Position numbers and translations under genes: made by a program. Shown here piece by piece: positions 8,764-18,230 of a DNA stretch of 64,000 nt (position 1 is the stretch's first letter; the number at the start of each line of letters is the position of its first letter). The notes beneath the pieces are model-generated. The model was not told where the DNA came from and ran no database searches. It saw only the letters and a list, made by a program, of their open reading frames with translations. The DNA is from Leptolyngbya sp. NIES-3755 (GTDB taxonomy: Bacteria; Cyanobacteriota; Cyanobacteriia; Leptolyngbyales; Leptolyngbyaceae): NCBI GenBank assembly GCA_001548435.1, contig AP017308.1, forward strand, positions 1,125,030 to 1,189,029, read 5' to 3'.

Positions 8764-10857
8764 GCTCAGAAGAACGATCGCGCTCAATCCAATTGCCCAA
8801 CCATCAGCGGCTTGTGCGAAAAGTGCGATGAAGTTCGATCGATGAGCGTGTCCCCAGCGGTAGAGCTGCCACAAGAGCGTTAAGACGATCGCGCCCACAA
8901 GCAACCACGATTCCACAGTAAATCCTGGAAACCAATGCCAAATCCACCAACCGATCGTACTGAAACCAAATCCAAACGTAAGATAAGCGGGTTCAATTCT
9001 GCCTAAACAGCGTGTGTTCACGAGCATCAAAAGGGTTGCAAGACTTAAGCTCAACACTCCAGTTTCTCGATGCTGTATTGCTAAAGCTTGCACCATGAAA
9101 AGCCCGATCGCACTTGTCCAACTCGCATCCGTTCGTCTTGATTGATCCCGAACAGCAATTCCAGTGAGTAAAGCTGGCACTAATATCCAAACGATCGCGA
9201 ATTTGTAAGATGGCTCAAGAAATAAAATGTACGATAACGTTGCAACTCCAAAGCCGAAATACCAAGCGCTCTGAGTCCAAATTCGATCTCTGAAGAGGCT
9301 AAAGCTCCATTCGGCGATCGCAATTCCCAGAAAAATGACTGCCCAAGTTGACTGTTCCAGATTCGGGAATCGCCAGCCGATCGCAGCTACTAACGTCATC
9401 AATCCGACAAGATGAGTTCCATAAACAAGCTGAATCGGATTGTGTTTCTGCTGAGTGAAGCGTCCTAAAGTAGCCGTCGAAGCTAGAAGATTGAGTGTGC
9501 GTGTTGCAGGAGCAAATGAGCTAATTGCAGTTAATCCGATCCCAAATAAAAGCGCGACCGATTCTGCAAATCTAGCAAGTTCAAATTTCTGATTGCGCTC
9601 TAACCAATTCGCGATCGCAAGAATTCCAATCAGATACGGAAAGAAAACAATTCCAAAGAGCGCAAACGGAACGGTCTGTGTTTGAGTCAGAGTGGTCGTC
9701 ATGTTAACCACTTGAGATTGCAATGAGTCAGGAACTAAGCGCCAAATCAACCAAATCGACTGTAATCCAACGATGAACAGAACAATCACATCGAATCGTC
9801 GCCAATACCGCTGAAGCAATTTCCATCCAAAGAGCAATCCCAAGCCGCTTACAATCAATGCTTGCCAGACGATCGTTCCGACAGAAACAAGCCACCCTAA
9901 CCCGATCAATCCTCCACTCATTGCCCAAAGCAGTGCAAGTGAATGTTGCTGTGCCACTCGTACCACTAGCCATCCCACAATCCCAAAGGCTAAACCAAGC
10001 TGAGCAATATCAATTTCCGCAATGAAAATAGCCCGGAAGAAAAGCAGAACGATCGCAACGATCGGAAAGACTAATCGCACGAAAGCAGTGGTTGGACGAA
10101 CTGTAATGAATGCTGCAATAGTTCCTAAATAGGTTGCTATCAGTGGTACAGTTGCAAAACTCCAACCACATTGCAAGTAGCTCAATCCTAGATAGCTCAC
10201 TAATGCAGAAGTAATCAGTGCAGGACTTGAAAATCGCTGACGAAAGACTGCGATCGCCATTCCACTCAGCACGATCGCAGCAATTAGCGCTGTCACGAAT
10301 GACATTGGTTGAATGGATTGCAACAAAAAGCGATCGATCGCCCAAAAGTTCACGGGCACTAACAATAATGCCAAAGTCTGTAGCGTCGAAGCAGTGAGCC
10401 GTAATCTTACCTGTCGCCCAGTCCAAAACGACACTCCCCAAAAACTCAGCGTATAGCCAAGCAGCACCAAATACTGTCCGATCGGCGAAACGTTCTGCCA
10501 CTGGCTCGCTGCAAGAACGGCAGATGAGATAATAACCAGAAATACGCCTAATGCTAAGAGCCAAACTACACTCAGTTCTTGTTGGAACGATCGTGCAATC
10601 TGTTCCAACATATTCAACGGTCTTGGAGTCGGAGATGGAGCAGGAATGGGTAACGTTGGCTCTACAGGTCTGATAAAGTCTGTCGATCGAGCAACTGCAA
10701 TTTCGGGCAGGACGCTTGCTAAATATTGCTGACTCAGGTTTAGAATTTGTCGATCGCTCAACAGTCCAAGCTGTACCCAAAGCTCTAACCCCGCCAAAAA
10801 GTTGGGATGATTTGCATCTAGCTCTAGTACAACGCGACGATTCTCCGGTCGTGACAT
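8764..10857 (-). pseudogene. 5' part of IS-split large multi-spanning membrane protein
   Basis: The N-terminal 698 residues of a 1236-residue membrane protein. It opens with a soluble segment of about 85 residues (MSRPENRRVVLELDANHPNF…) containing LWVQLGLLSDRQIL, then a proline-rich linker and about 20 hydrophobic segments. The style resembles cyanobacterial DUF2157/DUF2339-like proteins of unknown function; I cannot name it more exactly. The IS adds four codons (FRG then stop at 8752). The start is the ATG at 10857. Since both halves are otherwise intact and the target duplication is exact, the disruption is recent. Confidence 0.8.
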
Positions 10858-10978
10858 AGAAGCGCCTCCGGGCAGAGATGAAGGTGTCCTGAATGGATAA
10901 GCTTTACTCTACAGAAGCTCGATCAATTCAGAACGGTCACTTCGTCCGCTTCATACATTGGCACATCAACTGTCATAC

Positions 10979-11347
10979 CTATTCTTCATCAAGAGGCAGT
11001 CCCCGTTTGACTCGACCTTTGCCAAAAAACCGCCCAAATTGCAGTTCGTACACTTCATCTTCATCCTGCGTTTCAACTTCAATGTCTGATTTTGCATAGC
11101 TCACACACAGAAGCGCATAACCTTGCTGTTTCAATTCTGGAGACAGTCCCACCGCTTCCGGTTGTTCCAAATGTCCCGATAAAACTCTCACCGCACAAGT
11201 TGTACAGGCTCCATTGCGGCAGGAAAACGGGAGTTCGACCCCTTGAGTTTCGCCAGATTGCAGAATATAGCGATCGCTCGGTACTTGAAAGGTATAAAAC
11301 TTGTCTTTTTGACGGTGATAAACGCGAACGGTATGAAACTCAGTCAT
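10979..11347 (-). CDS. plant-type [2Fe-2S] ferredoxin, FdC2-like
   Basis: A 122-residue ferredoxin with the cluster ligands in CRNGACTTC and a fourth Cys in YALLCVSY about 30 residues later. The chain continues beyond the normal ferredoxin end with EVYELQFGRFFGKGRVKRG…LDEE. This C-terminal extension is the mark of the FdC2 group shared by cyanobacteria and plants; in plants FdC2 is needed for normal photosynthetic electron flow and chlorophyll formation. It would act in the cytoplasm as a one-electron carrier, but its partners are not evident from neighbours. Assignment to FdC2 rests on the extension and is my recollection of the family. Confidence 0.8.
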   Translation of the reverse strand: MTEFHTVRVYHRQKDKFYTFQVPSDRYILQSGETQGVELPFSCRNGACTTCAVRVLSGHLEQPEAVGLSPELKQQGYALLCVSYAKSDIEVETQDEDEVYELQFGRFFGKGRVKRGLPLDEE

Positions 11348-11399
11348 GATACTTTTTTGAATCTGCTTTACCCACTGTAGAACTTTTTGCCGTCACATT

Positions 11400-11621
11400 T
11401 CAGGCTGCATAGTTGTAGACAGGGACTTCCGTAAAATGATCAGGTTCTTGTTCAGTTAAGATGATTTGCTGCAAACGCTCCACGGTTGCAGGCGAGAAAA
11501 ATTGTTCTCCTGTCTCTTCATTGATACGAGCAGGAACATTCTGAATTACAAAAACTTGCTCATTCACATGGAGTGTATAAGTTACCTGTTTTTCAACTAG
11601 GATTTCTTGCGGATCAGTCAT
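11400..11621 (-). CDS. YgiT-type antitoxin-like protein
   Basis: A 73-residue protein with VPARINEETGEQFFSPATVERLQQI, a segment seen in antitoxins of the YgiT/MqsA class. The usual N-terminal CxxC zinc-binding pair is absent and replaced by a strand-rich segment (VTYTLHVNEQVFVIQ). I choose the ATG at 11621, which overlaps the toxin stop by 8 nt (GATGACTGA), over the ATG at 11651. The toxin-then-antitoxin order matches MqsR/MqsA pairs. It probably neutralises the neighbouring DUF4258 protein and may repress the pair. Confidence 0.65.
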   Translation of the reverse strand: MTDPQEILVEKQVTYTLHVNEQVFVIQNVPARINEETGEQFFSPATVERLQQIILTEQEPDHFTEVPVYNYAA

Positions 11622-11931
11622 CGGGGGATTTCCTCTGGGTGAAGTCGTCATTCCATCGATCGGAATCAGGCTCGTGTACAGTGATAATTTTAATCAATGC
11701 ACGAGTTGGATAGCTACACTGAACGTGAATTGGGCGACGGCTTTGAGTTAGACCACTAATAAGACAGCTTGGACCATATTTATCATTCGGGTAGTCTTCG
11801 ATCACCTGTCCGTTCGCGATCGCTTCTCTAATTTCTTGCACTTGAATTCGCCGCACGATCGATTGATCGGTGGCATGTTTAGAAAATTCAAATTGTTCAG
11901 CAGCAAACTTTTGCCGAATGGCTTCAATCAT
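11614..11931 (-). CDS. DUF4258-family toxin
   Basis: A 105-residue protein of the DUF4258 type, with FSKHATDQSIVRRI near the start, a middle IEDYPNDKYGPSCLISG and RPIHVQCSY…IKIITVHEPD, the layout of small RelE/MqsR-like RNase toxins. Such toxins cleave mRNA when released from their antitoxin. The start ATG overlaps the stop of the upstream PBP4-type peptidase gene by 4 nt (ATGA), and its own stop overlaps the antitoxin start. The toxin pair is therefore apparently read as the tail of the peptidase transcript. The mode of action here is inferred from the family only. Confidence 0.65.
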   Translation of the reverse strand: MIEAIRQKFAAEQFEFSKHATDQSIVRRIQVQEIREAIANGQVIEDYPNDKYGPSCLISGLTQSRRPIHVQCSYPTRALIKIITVHEPDSDRWNDDFTQRKSPDD

Positions 11932-13250
11932 TGATTTGCTTTCTCAATGACCGATTTGAGATTGGCTCGATCGCGATTTGCTGCCAGTTCAGTTGGAACC
12001 GCTGGAACTTTACCCCACTGATTTGCAAGCTGAGTCACCAACGTCTCCTGCCCTGCTCGAAACCCTTCTAAATTCGCGCCGCCCCCGTTCATGATTACAA
12101 ACCAAACAATGCCTTTCTGAGTGGTTGGTAATGCTCCTGCTAAAGCACTCACTTCATTCAAACTGCCCGATTTTGTGACCAATCCGGTTGGCAACTTCCG
12201 CCCGTCGAGAATGCCCTCGTCTGTTCCTACGATCGCGAAAATATCTCCGATCGTCATATTCGAGGGTTTGAGCAATTGATTCAGTGCTAAGAACATCGAA
12301 CAGACTGCACGGGGAGAAATTCGATTTTCGACTGCTAATCCTGAACCATTCACTAAAATCACTTCGTTCTGCGGGACTCCTGCGGCTTGTGCAGCTTTGA
12401 GAGAAACCACTTTCGCACCTCCGATCGAGCTTGCCACAATCTCTGCCATTGCATTGTTGCTAAAGCGATTCATCTTCTTGAGCAGTTCTGGCAGCGGTAA
12501 GGATTGATGTCGGGCGATCGTTCTAAAGTTTGGAGGATTTGCAGCCACTTTTACGGAACCTGCGATCGCAATTTGCGGCTTCGGAGTGCCAGCAGGTAAA
12601 GTTCCATGTTGTGCGATCGCTTCACTCGACCAAGTTTTCGCATTCAAGCCTTGTTTAAGCAATGTGCCAGACTTGCCTAGATCGGTTTCAAAGTTCATAA
12701 AAAAGCGACCAGTAACAAGTAAATTCCCTGTCACTTGCTTGATGCCTTGTTGAGAGAGTGCATTTCCAAGTGCGATCGCTTCTTCCCACACAAAAAACGG
12801 ATCGTCGCTGCCTTGAACAATCAGATTCCCTTTCACGATTCCGTTTTCGATCGTGCCATCTGTTCCAATCACAGTTTGAAATCGATGATCAACCCCGTAA
12901 GTTTGAAGTGCAGCGAGTGAAGTGGCAACTTTTGTCAGAGATGCCGCAGAAAGAGGAGTCGTGCCTTGATGATTTGCTAAAAGTTGATCGCTCGTTTGAA
13001 TCCAGATGCCTTGTGCGGATTGGGGATAGCCAATTTTTGCAAGATACTGTTGAACGATCGCGGTTGTATTTGGATCTGGATTGGTGGGCGCGATCGCGAG
13101 TGGAGCCGAGGGCAAAGTTGGCGGAGTGACGAGATTACGGGCTGCTTCTGGTTTTGGACTTTCAGCGGTCGGGTTTTGTGCCGCTTCGGGAGTCGAACAG
13201 CCCGTGATTAGCATCAAACTCACAAATAAGGCAGAAGCAGAGTAACGCAT
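11928..13250 (-). CDS. dacB: D-alanyl-D-alanine carboxypeptidase/endopeptidase, PBP4 (S13) family
   Basis: A 440-residue lipoprotein with a lipobox ending at Cys18 (LITGC). Serine-peptidase motifs are in the S13 order: SLTK at 104-107 (catalytic Ser104 and Lys107), SNN in FSNNAMAE, and TKSGSLNE near residue 360 as the KSG/KTG box. The family trims peptidoglycan stem peptides or crosslinks in the periplasm. The upstream gap to the next gene is 600 nt, so it probably has its own promoter. The toxin-antitoxin genes follow with overlapping stops and starts. The gene symbol is by family analogy. Confidence 0.8.
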   Translation of the reverse strand: MRYSASALFVSLMLITGCSTPEAAQNPTAESPKPEAARNLVTPPTLPSAPLAIAPTNPDPNTTAIVQQYLAKIGYPQSAQGIWIQTSDQLLANHQGTTPLSAASLTKVATSLAALQTYGVDHRFQTVIGTDGTIENGIVKGNLIVQGSDDPFFVWEEAIALGNALSQQGIKQVTGNLLVTGRFFMNFETDLGKSGTLLKQGLNAKTWSSEAIAQHGTLPAGTPKPQIAIAGSVKVAANPPNFRTIARHQSLPLPELLKKMNRFSNNAMAEIVASSIGGAKVVSLKAAQAAGVPQNEVILVNGSGLAVENRISPRAVCSMFLALNQLLKPSNMTIGDIFAIVGTDEGILDGRKLPTGLVTKSGSLNEVSALAGALPTTQKGIVWFVIMNGGGANLEGFRAGQETLVTQLANQWGKVPAVPTELAANRDRANLKSVIEKANQ

Positions 13251-13857
13251 AGAACATTTGAACGAAGAATCGGAATTTAGCTTAGCTCATTTTGGAAAAT
13301 TCAGAGTGAGCGATCGACGATTCCAATTTCAGTTTGAATTCAGTGCTAAAACGCGACTTACAATTTCATTTCTTGTAGTATTAATTGATACTTTAATAAC
13401 TTGTGAATATTTTATTTTTCGCTTATCTATAATGATTTAGTTTCCAAAGAGTTTAACCAAGAGTCGCGCTCTAAAGCTTACCTCATTCGATTCTGGTAGA
13501 TCTGTCTACAAGGAAATACGCAGACTTTCAGTAAGTCCTAAAATGCTTCAGAAATAATGCACCAGAGCCTTGTGAACCCTTTGTTTAGTTCTAGAAACAA
13601 GCTTCACACAATCTGCATGATTTCTTTAAGGAAGCTTGTCACATTTTATCAGAATTCTACGTGCGATCACTGAAATATGAATTCGTATCAGTATTGTATT
13701 TTGATTGCGACAAGAGTACTGCGCTGATTGAATCGCTCTATTTCTTCTCTCGAAATTCGTTTTTCCCAGTTCTGCTCTCGGAATCGATATTGAAGAATTT
13801 CACCCAGAGATTGCCCCCAATTTCCCAACTGCCTAACCTTTACTTAGTGTGCAAAAA
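13251..13857. other. intergenic region without recognised features
   Basis: This AT-rich stretch separates dacB from the small secreted-peptide gene. It contains only short, biased open frames (for example a 66-codon plus-strand frame at 13661-13861) with no family resemblance. Promoters for the divergent genes should lie here, but I see none strong enough to mark. Confidence 0.4.
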
Positions 13858-14010
13858 ATGACCCTTATTCAATTCGCTTACGCTACCTGTGGTCTGAGTT
13901 TGTGGTTCGGAATTCATTTCGCCTCGATTTCTCCTGTACAGGCTCAAATTGAGCCACCTCCGGGTTCTGGTGCTCCCAGTGGAACTGTTGGCGGCGGATC
14001 ACGATCGTAA
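13858..14010 (+). CDS. small secreted peptide resembling a DUF928 N-terminus
   Basis: A 50-codon frame that encodes a signal peptide (MTLIQFAYATCGLSLWF…SPVQAQ) and a mature part ending GSGAPSGTVGGGSRS. The same pattern (PPPG-x-G-x-P…GGxSR) forms the start of the complete DUF928 protein at 39181-39885. Here the frame stops right after the GGGSR motif, with no DUF928 remainder downstream. It is followed after 97 nt by a CHASE2 kinase gene, just as the full DUF928 gene precedes a CHASE2 kinase at 39 kb. It is either a decayed DUF928 gene or a real short exported peptide. Confidence 0.5.
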   Translation: MTLIQFAYATCGLSLWFGIHFASISPVQAQIEPPPGSGAPSGTVGGGSRS

Positions 14011-14107
14011 TTCCAATTTTTCTCAGTAGACAATAGAATCACACTGCCCTACAGTTTTTAACAGGTTTGAATCACAACAGTCTTCAAGCTAGGAGTAGTT
14101 AAAATCA

Positions 14108-16138
14108 GTGCGGCAGTGGCTAGGAGTTGGAATCAGCGCGATCGTCGTTGCAACAACCGTGATCGGATTGCAAGTTTCGGGTGCATTCCAGCCGTTGGAA
14201 CTGATGGCACTCGACCAATGGTTTCGGGCACGTCCGCCGGAAACGGTCGATTCTCGAATTGTAATTGTGACGATCGACGAGTCTGATTTTAATGAGATTG
14301 GACGCTATCCGATTCCAGATGCTCAATTGGCATCGTTATTGTCGAAAATTCGACAGCAGAAACCGCGTGTGATTGGAATGGATGTTTACCGCAATCTTCC
14401 GGTAGAACCTGGACATGATGCGCTTCGGACTGTTTATCAGCAAACTCCCAATCTCATTGGGGTCGAGAAAACGTTGAGTAGCGCCAATACGCCCTCGGTT
14501 GATCCGCCACCGATTTTACGGGAGCAGGGTCAGATTGCCGCCAGTGATTTGGTGCTGGATGCGGATGGGAAAGTGCGTCGAAATCTTCTGTCCTTGCGGG
14601 TGAATCCGATTTGGGGCAGGCAAGGTCGCACGATCGAGACTTTGGGAACTCGCTTGGCATTGGAGTATTTGAAGACTCAAGGAATCAAGCCAAAACCGAT
14701 TGGAAATGGAGCGATTCAGCTTGGTAAAGCACGATTAGAACCTTTGCAGCCGAATGCAGGAGGATACGTTCGCGGAGATGTGGGTGGGTTTCAACTGCTG
14801 GCGAATTTCCGCAATTTGCAGGGGCGATTTACGTCTGTGAGCGTTAGCGATGTGTTGAACGATCGGGTGACTGCTCAATTGATGCAGGATCGGATTGTGT
14901 TGATCGGTTCGGTAGCGGAGAGTTTGAACGATCGCTTTTTCACCCCATATACAAATTCAGCAAAGTTGACTTCGGCGGGTGTTAAGGTTCATGCGGATTT
15001 TACCAGCCAGTTGATTAGTGCAGCACTGGATGGCAGACCGCTCTTACGGGGTGTACCTGAGTGGCTTGAAACGATTTGGTGCTGGATGTGGTTAGGGATC
15101 GGAGTCGTCTTGGGAACGCGATTTCGTGCGCCGCATCGGACTTTAGTGTGCATGATCGGAGTCACGATCGCAGGAATTCTAACCGCGTATGGACTGTTTT
15201 TATCCGGCTGGTGGATCACGATCGTGGCTCCACTAATTGGGATGAAGCTGATTGCAGTGACAACACGAGGATACTTGCTCTGGAGATCATTAATACGATC
15301 GCATGAGACGCTACAAGAATATACAAAAACGCTGGAGCAAAAAGTACAAGAGCGAACACAGGCGTTAACAGAGCAAAACATTGAGTTAACCAGAGCAAAG
15401 CAAGAAGCCGAAAGCGCCGATCGAGCGAAAACGACGTTTCTGGCAAATGTGAATCATGAATTGAGAACGCCGCTTTCGATCATTCTCAGTAGCAGTGAAT
15501 TGATGAGCTACGATAAGACACTTTCGCCGAAACAAAAGGATCGTTTATCGGTGATTAATCAAAGTGTGGAACATTTACTAGATTTGATCAATGAAGTCTT
15601 AGAATTAGCCAAACTCGAAGCTAAAGCAGAAACGGTTGAATTGCAGCCAACGTCGCTCAGACAGTTATTGCACAATTTATCAGAGATGTTCGAGCCACAA
15701 GCGATCGAGAAACGCATCCAATTCGATTTAGACTGTGCTTCTGATTTACCAGACTGGATTCAAACTGACGAGCGCAAGATTCGCCGAGTGTTAATCAATC
15801 TATTAACGAATGCGTTGAAGTTTACATATAACGGAAGTATTACGCTACGAGTTTCTTCTCTGAGTGTAGGAACGTTGCGATTTCAGGTGGAAGATACTGG
15901 AATTGGCATTGCAGAACATGAAATCGAATCCTTGTTTAAAGCATTCATGCAAACGGAATCTGGACGACGATCGGGGAAAGGTTCAGGTTTAGGATTATCG
16001 ATCAGTCAGCAATTGCTTCAACTTTTGGGAACGAAGCTTCACGTGAAGAGTGCTCCAAATGTGGGCACGACGTTTTGGTTTGATTTGTCGATCGAACTCG
16101 CAACCGCTCCGACTCCTGAAGCGAATTTGATGTATTAG
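14108..16138 (+). CDS. CHASE2-domain sensor histidine kinase
   Basis: A 676-residue membrane kinase with a GTG start. Order: an N-terminal hydrophobic anchor (about 5-27), an extracytoplasmic CHASE2 domain (about 30-310), three membrane segments (about 322-337, 345-366, 370-390), a coiled coil (400-440), HisKA with the phosphorylated His450 in NVNHELRTPL, and a HATPase domain with N box NLLTNALKF, G1 DTGIGI and G2 GSGLGLS. CHASE2 is an uncharacterised extracellular sensor domain. Unlike the paralogue at 36734-39184, it has no receiver domain, so a separate response regulator is required. It overlaps the convergent Nudix gene by 4 nt. Confidence 0.88.
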   Translation: MRQWLGVGISAIVVATTVIGLQVSGAFQPLELMALDQWFRARPPETVDSRIVIVTIDESDFNEIGRYPIPDAQLASLLSKIRQQKPRVIGMDVYRNLPVEPGHDALRTVYQQTPNLIGVEKTLSSANTPSVDPPPILREQGQIAASDLVLDADGKVRRNLLSLRVNPIWGRQGRTIETLGTRLALEYLKTQGIKPKPIGNGAIQLGKARLEPLQPNAGGYVRGDVGGFQLLANFRNLQGRFTSVSVSDVLNDRVTAQLMQDRIVLIGSVAESLNDRFFTPYTNSAKLTSAGVKVHADFTSQLISAALDGRPLLRGVPEWLETIWCWMWLGIGVVLGTRFRAPHRTLVCMIGVTIAGILTAYGLFLSGWWITIVAPLIGMKLIAVTTRGYLLWRSLIRSHETLQEYTKTLEQKVQERTQALTEQNIELTRAKQEAESADRAKTTFLANVNHELRTPLSIILSSSELMSYDKTLSPKQKDRLSVINQSVEHLLDLINEVLELAKLEAKAETVELQPTSLRQLLHNLSEMFEPQAIEKRIQFDLDCASDLPDWIQTDERKIRRVLINLLTNALKFTYNGSITLRVSSLSVGTLRFQVEDTGIGIAEHEIESLFKAFMQTESGRRSGKGSGLGLSISQQLLQLLGTKLHVKSAPNVGTTFWFDLSIELATAPTPEANLMY

Positions 16139-16683
16139 AGATGTTCGATCGACTTTTGAATCATTCGCTCAATGCCGGGATCAAGGTGCATTGTACGGAG
16201 TTGATCGAGTGAAAACCATTCTGCTCGATCGGCATCGGTGGCGGGATATAAGGGCTGATACTCGGTGAGACACAGATAGCGAAAATCGAAATGCAGATGA
16301 CTCGGATATTTCTTCGTGTCTGGAATGCGATGCACATCTAAATCGAGGAGCGTCGCTTGAGTGGGATCGAGTTTGATTCCCAGTTCTTCTTCGGCTTCTC
16401 TGAGCGAAACAGTCAGCAGATCGGGTTCTTCGGGTTCTGCATGTCCACCCGGTTGCAACCATCGATCGAGCGTTTTGTGATAGATCAAAGCAAATTGCTG
16501 TGTGTTTTTTGACATGACCCAAGCGCTTCCAGTTGCATGTCCTGGCTCAAAGCAAAATGAATCCATTGGATCAGTGCTTTGTTTGAAATGATCGAGAATT
16601 GTCGCTTTGTGAGTGGCTTCGGTATTGTCGATCGGGGAATAAAGTTCAATCGATTGAATGATGGCTTGAGTAGAAGGTTTCAT
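16135..16683 (-). CDS. Nudix hydrolase
   Basis: A 182-residue protein with a Nudix box at about residues 78-101 (GGHAEPEEPD…SLREAEEELGI), matching G-x5-E-x7-REUxEExGU with a short insertion. These enzymes cleave nucleoside diphosphates linked to another group using divalent metal held by the REUxEE glutamates. The substrate cannot be told from sequence. The gene stops 4 nt inside the convergent CHASE2 kinase gene and starts 3 nt after the stop of the RluA-type gene upstream, so these two are probably co-transcribed. Confidence 0.8.
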   Translation of the reverse strand: MKPSTQAIIQSIELYSPIDNTEATHKATILDHFKQSTDPMDSFCFEPGHATGSAWVMSKNTQQFALIYHKTLDRWLQPGGHAEPEEPDLLTVSLREAEEELGIKLDPTQATLLDLDVHRIPDTKKYPSHLHFDFRYLCLTEYQPLYPATDADRAEWFSLDQLRTMHLDPGIERMIQKSIEHL

Positions 16684-16686
16684 CGT

Positions 16687-18183
16687 TTAGAAAGGCGTAA
16701 CAGTTTGGAGCGCGATCGTCGTGCCGCGATGGATAAATTGTAAGTCGCGAGCATGTAAATGTAAGCGTTCAGTCGAGGTTGGATCGCCGTAAAGTTTGTC
16801 TCCTACGATCGAGGTTCCAAGTCCTTGAGCGGCATGAACTCTTAATTGATGCGTTCTTCCTGTGATTGGATAAAACTCAATCCGTGTTGGTTCTAATAAT
16901 CGGAAGTTTGTAATAGAAGCCTTTCCGCGTTGGTAATCGACTTTTTGTTTCGGTCGATCGTTTGGATCACTCCATAAAGGTAAATCGATCGTGCCTTCTG
17001 TTTGTGTAATTTTTTTGAACAATACTGCTTCGTAAATTTTATGTATTTTGCGTTGTTGAAACTGTTCGATTAACTGTTTATAAGTTTCTGTATCACGAGC
17101 AAGAATTAGTAATCCAGATGTCTCTTGATCTAATCGATGAACTGGAATTAGTGACTCAGAAAAGCGATCGAGAATACAATCTTGTCCGTATCGTCCTCGT
17201 GTTGAAAGCAATCCAGCAGGTTTATTCACTACGACGATCGAATCATCTTCGTACACAATGTCGATCGACTGTAATCCTGAGAGCAAAAATCCGAGAATGG
17301 GCTGACATCGATCGACGCAAGCTCCATAAAATTCGCCTTGAATCTTATCTCCAATGGATTCACCCCACCAAAATTCCGCCATTGCTAACGGCTTCAATCC
17401 ACGAGTTGCCGCATGATGTAAGAGCTTTGGGGCGCAGCATTCTCCGGTTCCGGTGGGCATCGACGTGAGTAGACTGGAGAGCGATCGTGTTTCTCCTGCA
17501 AAGTTAGTAATGCGATAACTATCATACATTTCTAACTGAAGCTGCTGAGAGAGTTGTTTGCGTTGTTGCTTCAGTTGTCGAATTTGGTCATCAGCTTGAT
17601 CGATTACTTGCTTTAGAGGTTCGAGAATATTATTGCGATCGCGTTTCAGATTTCGTTTCTCGATTCCATCTCGTTTACTTTGCTCATCGAGTTCAAATTG
17701 ATTAAAATCTTGTCTTTGTTGCTGTCTCTCTAATTTTCGCTGTTTATGTATTTCTGATAATTGTTTAAGCTCTTCTTCGTATCTTTTATGGAGTTTCTGA
17801 TATTGCTCTCGTTCAGGAATCTCATAAAGTTGAATAATCTGTTTTTTCAGAGATTCTAAAAGTGTTAGTGTAATTGATTCACTTAATTGAACTCGATCGC
17901 GTCCTGGAATCGGTGAAACCCAGCCCTCTACAACGCTTTTACCATTCAGCAATCCCGAAAACGCTTTAAGAATTTGTTGCTTTCCTTGATCCGTTTCTAC
18001 CAGTAAAATACCGTACATTTTACCTTCACGAGAATGCTGTTCATCTGCTGCGAGTTCCTGCATTAAATCTTGTGCGATCGCTTCAACAAATTTCGTGCGG
18101 GGTAAGCGTAAAAGGTTCTGCGATCGAGGACAAATTCCCTTATACCAATACGTCGGACTCTGCTCAGCAATATTTCTACACAT
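16687..18183 (-). CDS. RluA-family pseudouridine synthase with long coiled-coil N-terminus
   Basis: A 498-residue protein. The C-terminal 220 residues form the pseudouridine synthase domain, with catalytic Asp in VHRLDQETSGLL and the later FYPITGRTHQLRVH motif. The first 280 residues include a Glu/Gln/Arg-rich coiled coil (about 120-220) and a segment CCAPKLLHHAATRGLKPLAMAEFWWG that recurs in this long subtype of RluA proteins. RluA enzymes isomerise uridine in rRNA or tRNA; the target here is unknown. No S4 domain is apparent. The ATG at 18183 is the first plausible start. Confidence 0.82.
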   Translation of the reverse strand: MCRNIAEQSPTYWYKGICPRSQNLLRLPRTKFVEAIAQDLMQELAADEQHSREGKMYGILLVETDQGKQQILKAFSGLLNGKSVVEGWVSPIPGRDRVQLSESITLTLLESLKKQIIQLYEIPEREQYQKLHKRYEEELKQLSEIHKQRKLERQQQRQDFNQFELDEQSKRDGIEKRNLKRDRNNILEPLKQVIDQADDQIRQLKQQRKQLSQQLQLEMYDSYRITNFAGETRSLSSLLTSMPTGTGECCAPKLLHHAATRGLKPLAMAEFWWGESIGDKIQGEFYGACVDRCQPILGFLLSGLQSIDIVYEDDSIVVVNKPAGLLSTRGRYGQDCILDRFSESLIPVHRLDQETSGLLILARDTETYKQLIEQFQQRKIHKIYEAVLFKKITQTEGTIDLPLWSDPNDRPKQKVDYQRGKASITNFRLLEPTRIEFYPITGRTHQLRVHAAQGLGTSIVGDKLYGDPTSTERLHLHARDLQFIHRGTTIALQTVTPF

Positions 18184-18230
18184 TTATGCGATGATAACAA
18201 AATATTTGTGCCAGAATTGAGGGACGACCT

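Noticed and set aside
13661-13861. 66-codon plus-strand frame before the small secreted peptide
   Set aside because: It starts at a GTG without ribosome site and has no resemblance to a known domain.
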